A model generated the notes under the pieces. That model had not been told where the DNA came from. It was given only the letters and a program-made list of their open reading frames with translations, and did no database searches. Made by a program: the position numbers and the translations under genes. Source: Epiperipatus broadwayi (Eukaryota; Onychophora; Udeonychophora; Euonychophora; Peripatidae). Taken from it: a stretch of 64,000 bases of DNA. The stretch spans positions 60,001 through 124,000 of the forward strand of contig JAQFVV010012994.1 in assembly GCA_028023455.1 (NCBI GenBank), given 5' to 3'. This document shows, piece after piece, positions 35,301 to 47,300 of the stretch. Numbering within the stretch: position 1 is the stretch's first letter; every line of letters begins with the position of its first letter.

Positions 35301-38300
35301 TATAATGGATATTTTAGATAATAGGTATATAAGTGGAGAGAAGAAATATATAAATGAGGTTTATGAGATAGAATGCAGAAAATGTAGGGATAAAGGGATT
35401 ATAAATAAATATGTTGGTGAGACGAAAAATTCAATATATACTAGGTTAAAGCAACATAAATATGATAGAGGATCACCGGTATATATGCATTTTATGGAGA
35501 CAGGTCATAAACTAGAAAAAGAGAATATTAGAATGATAAGTTATGCAAGTAGTAGGAGGGATAGAAAAATAAGGGAGGCAATTTTAATAAAGAAGATAAA
35601 TCCAAATATTAATAGAGAAAGTGGTTTAAAGACTATCTTAGTATAAAAAATAAATAAAATAAACAGTGTAAACTAATAAGAATTAAAATAAGTAGTTTGT
35701 ATAATAGATAATAGAGGCAGCTGTATATAGATTAAAAGAAATTAGAGTATATTATGGGATAAAAAATGGTGGAGTAGAGAGAGTTTAGTAAATATTCAGG
35801 TAAGATATAAAATAAAAATACATATAAGAATTAAAATAATTTTATAAGGGATAAGTAAATGGAAGAGGCAGGAATAAAATATGGGTAAAATGGAATTAAG
35901 GAATGGAATAAAATAATTAAAAATTAGGATAATAGGTGAAATGTAAAATGAAGTTAAATTTGTGAATAAAGTAATATGTAAAATAAGGTTAAATTATGAA
36001 TATAGTAATATAATAATATTACATTGAAATTATAAAATTATTGTAAAAGAAAAAAAGGTGAATAAATATTAGTATAATAATAACTAAGAATAGAAATAAA
36101 GGGTAAAGTAGATTTTAAAAGTTATATAATAGTAAGTTTTATGAATAAACTTATGGTAATAATTAAGTTGGTAAAATTGTAAAAATTTAATAGATATATG
36201 TATGAAATATGGTTGTATTAATATAATGTTTAAATTTTTGTAGATCTGATGAAGACTGCTAGGAACAGTCGAAATTGTAATATTAATAAATAAATATATT
36301 TTGCTTCAAAGTGTCAAAAGAGTGGAATGTGGTTATTATATGTCAATATATTTGTGTTGTTAAAACAGATACATATTTACTCTAGAATACAATGGATCTT
36401 TATATGAAAATTCACCATAGCGATCATTATCAATTTCCATCCATTATTTTGATTTACAATTGGTTATCCTGTACAAAGATCTTTAAAAAAAAATTTGAAA
36501 TTTTTGTTTTTAAAAACATTCATCTTTTTTTAAAAAATTGTGACCATTTTGTAAGATTGAGGATATCATAGAATAGAGACTTCAATAAGACCAAATCATC
36601 TGAGAATAATATAGAGATTGTCATACTAAAAATATATGGTTCAGAATTTATATATTATATAGTATATAATATAATGTTTTGATTGTAAAACTAAAATATG
36701 ATTAATGACTTGCCTAATTTTCATCCAGTATTCTTGAAAAGCAATCAGTGCTTTCATTTGTGAAATACATATCCAAAATAAAGATTTTCATCATGAACAA
36801 TTACAAAATCAAAAAATTCCAGTTTTATTCAGTACTATTCATAATCAAAAACATACTTAAATCACATACAATAATAAATAAAATATATCCAATCAATCAC
36901 TTTTGAATTAAAGTTCTTATGAACATTATTTTGCCTACAGATAAAAGTACAACCACTGTAAAATACAGTTGTTGTAGTTGTAAGTCATTTTGAGAGAAAA
37001 AAGTAAAAAAAAAAAAAAGATTTCATGCAATATGCAGTTAATAATCAATTTTATATGATCAAAAGTTATTAAACATAAGTTTAAAATAATATTTATTTGC
37101 ACCATTTTAAATCAATAATCTCATAATTTGCTTCTCACATATTGTAAATAAAAAAAAATTCAGTATCATTACTGATACTGAAAAAAAAGTTTTAATCACT
37201 TACATTATTAAAACTACAGCAATCAACTGTAAATTACATTTCTTTAATTTTTATATAATTTCAATTGCATTTATGTAAAATTAATAAGTTAGTAAATTGT
37301 TGCTTTAAAGAAAAAAAAAATTACCAGTAGTACAAAAAAAGAAAAGTTTTATTGGTTAGATATTACAAAAATAAAAAAAAAGTTTGATAATAAAACATAA
37401 AGTGCATCAAAAATAAATTTTAAAATGCACATTGTGTTAGATTAACTTTTTTTTCTATATGTTTTATTTTAACAAATCTTGATTCAGGAAATATCATTCC
37501 CTGACTACATAAGAAGCAAAATAGTAGCTATAAATGAAGAAATTATAATTGCTTTTTTAGCTACTGAATATTTTTCTGCAATATATTTATCCACAGATTA
37601 GAACTTTTTTTAAAATTAATAATATGCTTACTAAAATGTCAATCATTAATTAAATTTTTTTTTTCCAATTTCAAGCTTTATTTTTTTAATATGAACTTTT
37701 ATATATTTTGAATTTAAAATAACAAAATAACTTTCTTTCCTATTGCAACTTACTATAGATTTACAAGGCATTTTGGGAACCAACTGAACTCACTGTATAT
37801 GTATTTGGATAGAAGAAAATGTTGTAAAATGACATATAATCATGAAAATTTTTGTCATAATCATCAATAACTTATGATATATTAATGCAATGGGTTTAGA
37901 ATATGTGGTTTCTATAGCAGGTATTCTTATGTGATCTGTGCATTAATAGCATTTTTATGTTTCAACAATATGCAGAGAAATTTTACAGTCTATGCTGTTG
38001 CCTTTTCAGGGTGTTAACATATAGCCATTTTTTAGCAGGAAAATAGAGTACATAGAATTTTCCTTGACCAATTTAATCCAAGAATTTGCTCACCAATGAG
38101 TGTGAAAAAGATCTTGTCATACAAAGCAAGCATATTCCCCCCAATCTTTGCAATGTTAAACAATTATGGAAATGGATAAATATCATTGGATATTTTTATT
38201 TCCCCTATGTTACATGTTCACATCATAAAAAAATATGGCCGTATACTATGTTTAAAGAGAGTTCTGACTACTGCATCATGATTTCATTTTCTCATCCATT

Positions 38301-41300
38301 TAATATCTGCTTTGGAAACTAAATGATATAATTAAATGTACACTATTAAAGAATTTTCTGGACAGAAAAATTTCTATTCTAAACAGCATTTGAATAAAGA
38401 CATGATATATCCTTTGAATTAACCATACATAATACAAAGACTAATTCAATTAAAAAAATAAAATATTAAAATTTTTTTGTTTCAGATAGCAATCTTATAA
38501 CTAAGTGATAAATCTTTAGAGAACAAAATAATAGATGCTTAACATAATATATAAACAAAAAATAATATGCAGCAAGTAATAAGAGGAAAAATGTGCTAGT
38601 ATATAATAAACAGTATCAGATTCCACAAACATGTACATCATCAAGCACAATAGTCATAAAAAGAAATTTCTTCACTTAGGATAATTAATATCAGAGATGT
38701 GCATAAATAATTGTGAAAGCTAGCATAAGCAATACCAAGCATATGTACAAATAATGATGAAAGCTAAGTAAGAAGTTTCCTTCAATCATTTGATTTTCAC
38801 AGTTCTGCTATCTATTAAATTTCTTTATGGAGACTTTATACTTACAAAATGGAGGCCAGCTTATAAAGGAAGACAGTTTTTAATAGTCCATGATTAAGCT
38901 TAAAATATAGTGCTATTTTATGCTGCCAAGAGGTTCAATACTATTTATACTTCTTTACATATCTTTATTAAATTAAATTCTCTTAGAGTGATTGTGAAAA
39001 GACTAATAAAGGAATAAATTTGTAGAAAAATTCCATAATTAAAAATGAAGGGGAAAAAAATTATATTTGAAATGTTTTATTACATTTATGAAGTTTAAAG
39101 TTAAAACTATTTTTTTAAGCAAAATCATTACAGGCTAACATGAAAACAGTCTTACATGTGTGTGTGCATCCCTGAGGTATGTCTCATAACCACTGTCCTC
39201 TGCTTGGCCAAATGAGGATTTTGCTTCATCAGGTACTAAACATAAAAAACTAACAAAAAAAAAAAAATACATTTAACTAATGAACAGAAGATAGGGTTAG
39301 TTTTATTGATTTACATTTTAAAAAAGTAAATAAAAACCATGCATAACACAAAAATTCAAATATTAAGGAAACATCAATTATATAAATAGAGATTTAATCA
39401 ATGAATACTAGATAGGATTCATTAAATTTGTGCTTCATTGGCAACAACTGAATTATAGAAAACAAAATTAAGTAATACTTACACATAAAAAAATTTCAAT
39501 GCAAATATTAACAAAAATGTACAAATAAATAAATAAATAAATAAAATGATGATTGATAGATAATAGGTAAGTAGATAATATATTAGGAAAGACGGTAGAA
39601 ATTAAGAACAGTTATTTAATTGAATATAAAAGTCTTATTTTTTTTTCTGAAATATGTCATTACAAAAAACCTATCTTTGTGATGCAGAATATAATTTGTA
39701 TGCCAATACTAACAACCAAAATAATAATTAAATGAAATCAAACTTTAGATATTCACATCTTTCAAGTAAATAATAAAACAGAACATTGTTTAAAATATTC
39801 CAAATGATATATTCATCACACATGAATATTTATCAGATAGGTATTATAAAATTAAGCAAAAAACATGAATAAACATTTAAGATGACATTAGGATTTTTTA
39901 TTTTATAATTTTAATTTAAAAATTATCTTTATTTTTGGTAACTAGATTTAAGTACTTCATCCAGAAAAGTTATACTTTCCAAAATCGTTTTTCCTCCAAT
40001 GATGTAAAGATAATTTGATGTTTAAATGGGTATACTGTTAATAGATTATATATATTCTTAAATCAGCTAATTTCACTAATCAAATTTATATTTAAATTTA
40101 TAACTGTTAATGATTTAAAATGTTTAACTAAAGCAATATAATGCTTTACTAATAGTAATTTAAAATATATATCTATTAAAAAATTACAATTAAATTTTCA
40201 CAAAAAAATCATGTACACTTAGGTCTCATTTTATGCGGATTATTTTAATGCGATTTTGAAGTTATGCAATTCATGTTTCTTCTTAATATCTTTCATATTT
40301 CACTATATTTATTAGATATCAAAAAATTTAAATTATTAATATCTTATTTTCACTTGAAATACTTTTTTTTTTTCAAAAATATAACGTTATATTAGCAGCT
40401 AACGTGAATATGGCTTAAAGTTTCTATGTAAATAATCTATTTATACTAATGAGTAAATAATAATAATAATAATAGATTTATACTTACATATAAAAATATC
40501 GCAATAAATATTCAAAAAAATTAAACCTTTAAAACGTATTTTGTTATATATAACAGAAATAAATAATCTTTTAGATTTTTAAAATAAAAAACGAAGATCT
40601 TATAAACTGAAAATAATCTTTCTAATGATAATGTATAATCTTTTTGTTTTGATTACGATTTCATTTTTTTAATATAGAAACAGAAAACCATTAACACAGT
40701 GTAAAGGGTAGTTTACAATGCACACCTTCCTAAAAAGATCAAGCATATTTATTGAACCCAATCCATTTGGAATTTATATTAATAATGGGAAGATTATTTG
40801 TTTGTTATTTATTACATATATACATGTAATGCACAATAGATTATTTTATTATAAAATAAAATACGATCAGTATTTTACAAAGTAATATTGTATATATATT
40901 ATAACCTACTCACACATCACCACTCATGTATATTATATGAGCGAATGCCCAGGGCGCCAGTTCTATTAATGAATAGAACGATTTATCATTTTATATGATT
41001 CATAATTAATGCTGAGACTCTTTTACTTATGTTTATCCTACAGCTTCACTCAGTGGGAGGTTACAGAAAGTTCATAACATATAGAGAATATAAATAAATG
41101 AAGGAAGAAATACTATAAGCTATCAAATAAAATATAAACCTTATTTATCAATTAACCAAATGATATAGGCTAACAGAGTTTTATTTATTCCCTCTAACAA
41201 AATACAATTTCAATTTGATCTCTTCCATCATCCAATTACACTCTATAATAGCTCAATATATCTCTGACAGAAAAGCACAACACTAAATAACTCTATTGTT

Positions 41301-44300
41301 CAGCACATCTTAATCTAAATAGCTGAATCAATGTTGATTTAGGAACACAAAATCAGATCTCAGGGAATCTATAACACACTTGACCTAAGAACTATATTAG
41401 CCAGTAATTTATAACTCTAAATTAATATAAGATATAATGAAATAAATTGAATAATGATTACTGGGCTAGCGATTAGATAGTGAAGGAGATAGGGTATCTT
41501 TTAATCTCACATCATCATCCAAATAATACTTTAACTAGGCAACACTTTTATAAGTTTATCACGTGGTAAAATATTTCATGTAATGTTTGGATCTAGAAAA
41601 CAATATTATCAGATCTTAGCATATTTAATATCAAAGCCATAAATAATATATTTAATTTTTGTAATAGATGTATGAAATATGGAGATGTGGAAACCAGAAT
41701 TTGAATGCATATAAGAACAACTAGAGACACAGTTTTAAATAATAAACAAAACTTTTATTTACACTTAAGGTTTAGTTAAAAATAATTAATATCAGAATAA
41801 GACTTTCGTCTTAATTTTAAAATTTACAAACAAATTTATTAATTGAAATTTAAGATTATCCCCATTACATATTACACTATTTTTTATTGACATATTTATA
41901 AACGTAAATTAGCTAACAAATTATACCTTAATATTCTGACTTTGAATATCCAGGTTATCTAAATAATTGTTATCAAAATACAACACTAAATAAATCATAC
42001 ATTATATTATTGGGCAGAGGATATACTATCAACCATTGGAATAAAACAAATTAATACATTTGTCTATCAAGAGAGCAACTTTAAATAATCTTAATTAAAC
42101 AATTACTTTAAATACCTACAATTTCAGGCATACAAAATAAAATATAAACAAATACTAATCATACAGACGATTTGATGATTTCTAACTTATGGCAAATTCA
42201 ACATGATATACTGTATAATGTTTATTTTCAGATATATAAACTTAGCAATATTATACCTTTATATCCATGACATTATTTACATTATGCGTGTGTGTTACAT
42301 CCCATGCAATAATAACAGAAAACAATATTTCTACACATTATCAATTTATTCGGGAATTATTAAATAATTATTTAATTTCAGACAATGTCATACACCTACC
42401 AGCAAATAGAACACTATATCTATTCTAATATTCAATAAAGAATTTAAATTAACTATTTATCCGGCCACTGACTGAATTACACAGAGCTATATTTTATGAT
42501 ACTACAAACTATACGTTCAAGAGGAGTCCAGCACATGAGGAGCAAACAAACTCTTTAACTAATATATCAACAATAACTTATTTGAATCTGAAATACACTA
42601 TTGGTGGAATTTTTCTCATCACCAAACAATGGGAAAATGTCACTTGACTTCATAAATATCATCTCATAATACATACGTATGCAATCTAAAATAGGCTCTA
42701 CTCATGGCAAAATACTTAAAAATATACTAAGGGAAAAAATCTTTCATCCCTACAAACATAGAACATATCAAGAATAACTTCTTTTTTCACACCTCTTCTA
42801 CATATCTAGTATTATACGCTGGCAGATAAATACGCACCGATAAATCACTCATTCCTTCAATTCTTTAGAATATGACAACATCCGAAATTTATATTGAGAA
42901 ACAGTTAAAAACAAAATGTTTATTAAGTAAATATAATAATTGCACAAAATAAACACACACATGCATAAATACGAGTATGAAAAACAATTCTAAGTTATAT
43001 AATATGCGAAAGTTACGACAGATAAATAACATATTAAAATATAAATTTTTATCTTAAATGAGACATTCAATTGCTTCAAATTTAAATAATATTAATTATT
43101 ATGAACAGGTTTTATACTTTAAACAGCAATAATCTAATACATTAAGTTTTTATTACCTCTAACACAATATTCTTTCTTTTTATTTTTATTTTCTAGCTAC
43201 TCTTGAAATTAACTCTCACTTTGAGATAAAAGAGATATATATATGATTAAATCATTTTTAATAATATACCCAAAATATATATATTTCACTTTCAAATAAA
43301 AGAAAATAAATCATATTTAAGCAATAAGATTTTACCGGCATATTCATCGTTTTTGTGGATATGCTATCCTGAGAAGTTCTCGAAGCTCACAAATTAAATA
43401 AACATATAATATTAAATACATACAACACTAAATCTGTCTAACTATCTATGATATATATATATTATTAACAATAAATAAAAAAAAAAATAGAGTCATTCTT
43501 CTTTTAACTTGGAAAAATATATATATATTCACTTGCAAAGTTTTTTTTCAAGCTTAATAAATGATCCGGAGATGAATTCCAAAATGAGTGCGTGTTTAAA
43601 TATGAATATGAAACATAAAATAAGTTCTTGTAGAACAAAACAGTTATAATTCACAATTAATTTAGTAAACATCCAATGTCCTTTAGCCATAAGCTAATAG
43701 AGTTTACTTATATATTACGCATAACGATAAATATTTATAATATTAAATACGTGGGAAGACAGTTTCAGCTATTAATTGATATACTCTGTTATTTATTTCT
43801 AAGCACATCTAAGGTATTTAATTCAATGATAACATATTTTTCTGCAGAAAATATTCACTTTCATAATTTATGATTGGTATTTGCATTATTAACTTTAATA
43901 AATTGCTGATAATTGTCCACAAGCAATTTGTATTTCCTTAAACATTAACACATATATCCATATATCGAAGAGAACAAAAATATGTAATATTAAGTCCTTC
44001 TATTCGATTTAGACATCTATATTTGGTAAGTAGTAGTAATTAAGGTGCTTGTCTTATAGCTAAAGATGCCACTGGATGGTGCCGTTTTCACGCTAAAACT
44101 ATAAAATATGAACATTCATGGGCCGTTGATTTTAATAATTTTTCTGCGCTTTTTTTGTAATGCGAAAATAAAAACAAAACAAAATCGTCTTTTTTAAATA
44201 TTATTTTTTATTAACGTATACAATTTAAATAATAATAATAAATGTAAAATAAAATCAACAAATTACAATTTGTTCGTGTTTTTTATATCGTATACTTTTT

Positions 44301-47300
44301 AAATTGTGTTACGGCTTTTTTTTTATCACTTTTCTATCGGATATTTTTTTACTTGTGTTACGGCTTTTTTTTTTATCAATTTTCTATCGATATTTTTTTA
44401 CTTGTGTTACGACTTTTTTTGTTGTCATTTAACTAAAAAATAATAATCGTAATAAAAGTAAAAGTTGTTACGGTTAGATTTAGGGTTAGTTTTAGGATTA
44501 GGTTTAGGGTTAGTTTTAGGGTTAGTGTTCTGTTGTTTGTAATGCTAAAATAAAAAAATTCAAAATCGTAACCGTACTCGGACAAAAGAAAGAAAGTTAA
44601 ACTTTTTTAAACAACAACAAACACATACAAATGTCTTCTTTACTTATTAAACATGTTTATAATATTTGCTTTTTATAAAATTTACAAAAAAACCTGTATA
44701 TTTGGATTTTTCTTACTGGATATTTTTTTTGTACCGCTCTTTTTACTTCAAAAATATACAGACGGTAGAATCTTCTTTGTCTCGGGAATGTTACTAACAG
44801 TACGTTACTTGACACGTTATCTAATTGCAACTAAATAAAAACATAGATATTTAACATTTTCCCAAATAAAAGTTCAATACAGTATGTTGTAAAAAGTCTT
44901 ATAATTATTGCTTTAAAAAATCTGAACATTTCAATAGTTTAAAATAAAAAAAAATCCAATGAAAACAACATTTCAATACAATTCAAATACAAACTCTCTC
45001 ATCAAGCCGTAATTATTTTATAAATTGTGCGAATTCGGAAAATGTACTTGCTGCTATGCGACATAGTGGCCTACATTCTGTAGCACAACAAAAAAGTTGT
45101 ATTATAGAAGAACGCGGGTTCGAACGTGTCTGCCACGGAAACAGCATTTTTATGTGTTTTGGCGCGAAAACCACGCCATAGAGCAGCATCTTTAGCTAAA
45201 AGATGAGTACCATAATTAATTATTCTGGATGAGTCATATCTATATTTCTTTAATAAAACACATATTATTTTATAAGCACAAAATAAGATATAAAGTTAGC
45301 ATTAATAATCAAGTACACGTATCCTTTTAAATTTTAACTTCACTTTTGTATACGTAAAATACAAGTTAAACAGAGAGCTTATCAAAGTAAATTTTGTTAA
45401 ACAGGTCTGAATATATATCCATGATGACAAAACATTATAAACATCATACATGGGACTTAAAAAATTATAAAGTTCTTGCATTTTGATATTCTTTTTAATG
45501 GAGATAAATAAAAGTAAATGAAATAAAGTAAGTTTAACATTATAAAAGCACATCTTTAAACAAAATGAAAGTGTTAATTTAAATGTTTTAATTAGACAAA
45601 GGAGGAGAGATTGATACCTTTATATTTTTATTCAGCCATTCCTCCTATAAGGCTTAAACGTCTGGAGTTTCAATAATGAGCTTCATGAAAAGCCTGATTT
45701 AAAGTTTCACTTTAAACTGTTTTGGAAGAAAGATAGAATTGATAGCAGGAGAAAATAAAAAGTACACTCAGTACTCATCTTTTAGCTAAGATGCCGCTCC
45801 TTGGCGCGGTTTTCACGCCAAAACACATAAAAATGCTGTTTCCGCAGCCGACATGTTCGAACCCGCGTTTTCTGTAATACAACTTTTTTGTTGTGCTACA
45901 GAATGCAGGCCGCTATGTCGCGTCGCAGTACAGCATGTATGTGGCATAGCAGCAAATACATTTTCCGAATTTGCACAATTAATAAAATAATTATGGCTTG
46001 ATGAGAGAGTTTGTTTTTGAATTGTATTGAAATGTTGTTTTCATTGGATTTTTTTATATTTTAAACTATTGAAATGTTCAGATTTTTTAAAACAATAATT
46101 ATAAAACTTTTTACAATGTACTGTATTGAACTTTTATTTGGGAAAATGTTAAATATCTATGTTTTTATTGAGTTGCAATTAGGTAACGTGTCAAGTAACG
46201 TACTGTATATTTTTGAAGTAAAAAAGAGTGGTACGAAAAAAAATAACCAGTAAGAAAAGTCCAAATATACAGGTTTTTTTGTAAATTTAATAAAAAGCAA
46301 ATATTATAAACAAATATTATAAGTAAAAAAGACATTTGTATGTATTTGTTGTTGTTTAAAAAAGTTTGAGTTTCTTTCTTCTATCCAAGTACGGTTACGA
46401 TTTTGAATTTTTTTATTTTAGCATTACAAACAACCAGAACAATAACCCTAAAACTAACCCTAAACCTAAACCTAAAACTAACCCTAAATCTAACTGTAAC
46501 AACTTTTATTTTTATTATGATTATTATTTTTTAGTTAAACAACAACAAAAAAAGTCATAACACAAGTAAAAAAATATCCGATAGAAAATTGATAAAAAAA
46601 AAGCCATAACACAAGTAAAAAAATATCCGATAGAAAATTGATAAAAAAAAGCCGTAACACAATTTAAAAAGTATATGATATAAAAAACATGAATCAAATT
46701 GTAATTTGTTGATTTTATTTTACATTTATTATTATCATTTAAATTGTATGCATTAATAAAAATAATATTTAAAAAAGATGATTTTGTTTTGTTTTTATTT
46801 TCGCATTACAAAAAAGCACAGAAAAATTATTAAAATCAATGGCCCGTGAATGTTCATATTTTATAGTTTTAGCGTGAAAACGGCACCATCCAACGGCATC
46901 TTTAGCTATAAGACAAGCACCGTACACTTGTTGAAATTACAAAAGATAATGTTTTTTTTTATTATTATTAACTATCAGTTTTAAAAAAAAATCTCCCCAC
47001 CAATCAAAAAAAAAATCACCTGATCATCCAAAGCTTAACTCCCACATTCTTTTTTACATTTAATCAATTAATTAATATTCAAAAAATCTTTTCTAAAAAA
47101 AAAAATATTTTGTCCTTCTCAATGAAGTCAAATCAAATAATAAAAAAAAATAAACTTTTTTCTCTTTTTTTTATAACTTTGAAACAAATGAATATCAATC
47201 AATTATTAAAAAAATGGTTTATATTATTTAGATTAGTCAAATAATTTACTACTTCAAATATCCATTAATCACTAAAAAAAAATATATTTTTGCAAAATTA

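Larger units (their letters stand above)
33169..36341. mobile_element. Palindromic Penelope-like retroelement
   Basis: Two near-identical arms of about 1.55 kb, 33221-34767 (minus) and 34796-36343 (plus), face each other across a 28-nt A/T spacer, so the coding 3' ends point outward. A perfect 14-bp target duplication, GTCAATATATTTGT, lies at 33155-33168 and 36342-36355. Each arm holds the end of a Penelope reverse transcriptase (after its catalytic box), a linker and a GIY-YIG nuclease, then about 600 bp of 3' sequence ending in a hammerhead-like core. Both copies lack the RT palm, so the insertion cannot move by itself. The few differences between the arms point to a recent origin. Confidence 0.88.
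44044..45211 (+). mobile_element. Non-autonomous DNA transposon, copy A
   Basis: 1168 bp bounded by inverted ends: left GGTGCTTGTCTTATAGCTAA, right (minus strand) GGTACTCATCTTTTAGCTAA, both continuing AGATGC. The flanking 8-bp duplication is gtaattaa (44036-44043) and ataattaa (45212-45219), 7 of 8 matching. It carries no transposase. Inside are three tandem units of about 50 bp built on TGTTACGGCTTTTTT (44310-44420), telomere-like repeats (44472-44527) and a tRNA-like segment (45058-45130). GG-starting termini with 8-bp duplications resemble the Merlin element at 14842, which is a tentative superfamily guess. Copy B lies inverted 558 bp away. Confidence 0.75.

Noticed and set aside
39156-39235. 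FHIP1 exon starting at the near acceptor (39235)
   Set aside because: It does not fit the phase of the upstream exon and gives an immediate stop; the acceptor at 39250-39251 restores frame and conserved residues.
45058-45130. A true tRNA gene
   Set aside because: Box A and box B are present, but the acceptor stem does not pair cleanly, and the segment recurs inside both transposon copies.
44472-46497. Interstitial telomere or chromosome-fusion scar
   Set aside because: The telomere-like repeats are mirrored inside both copies of a transposon and are part of that element.
46366-46560. ORF with an [11 protein letters not shown]-like repeat as a low-complexity protein
   Set aside because: It is a translation of the telomere-like repeat.
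44044-46921. A single 2.9-kb foldback transposon
   Set aside because: The inner ends have the same terminal sequence as the outer ends, and each half has its own 8-bp duplication, so these are two insertions.
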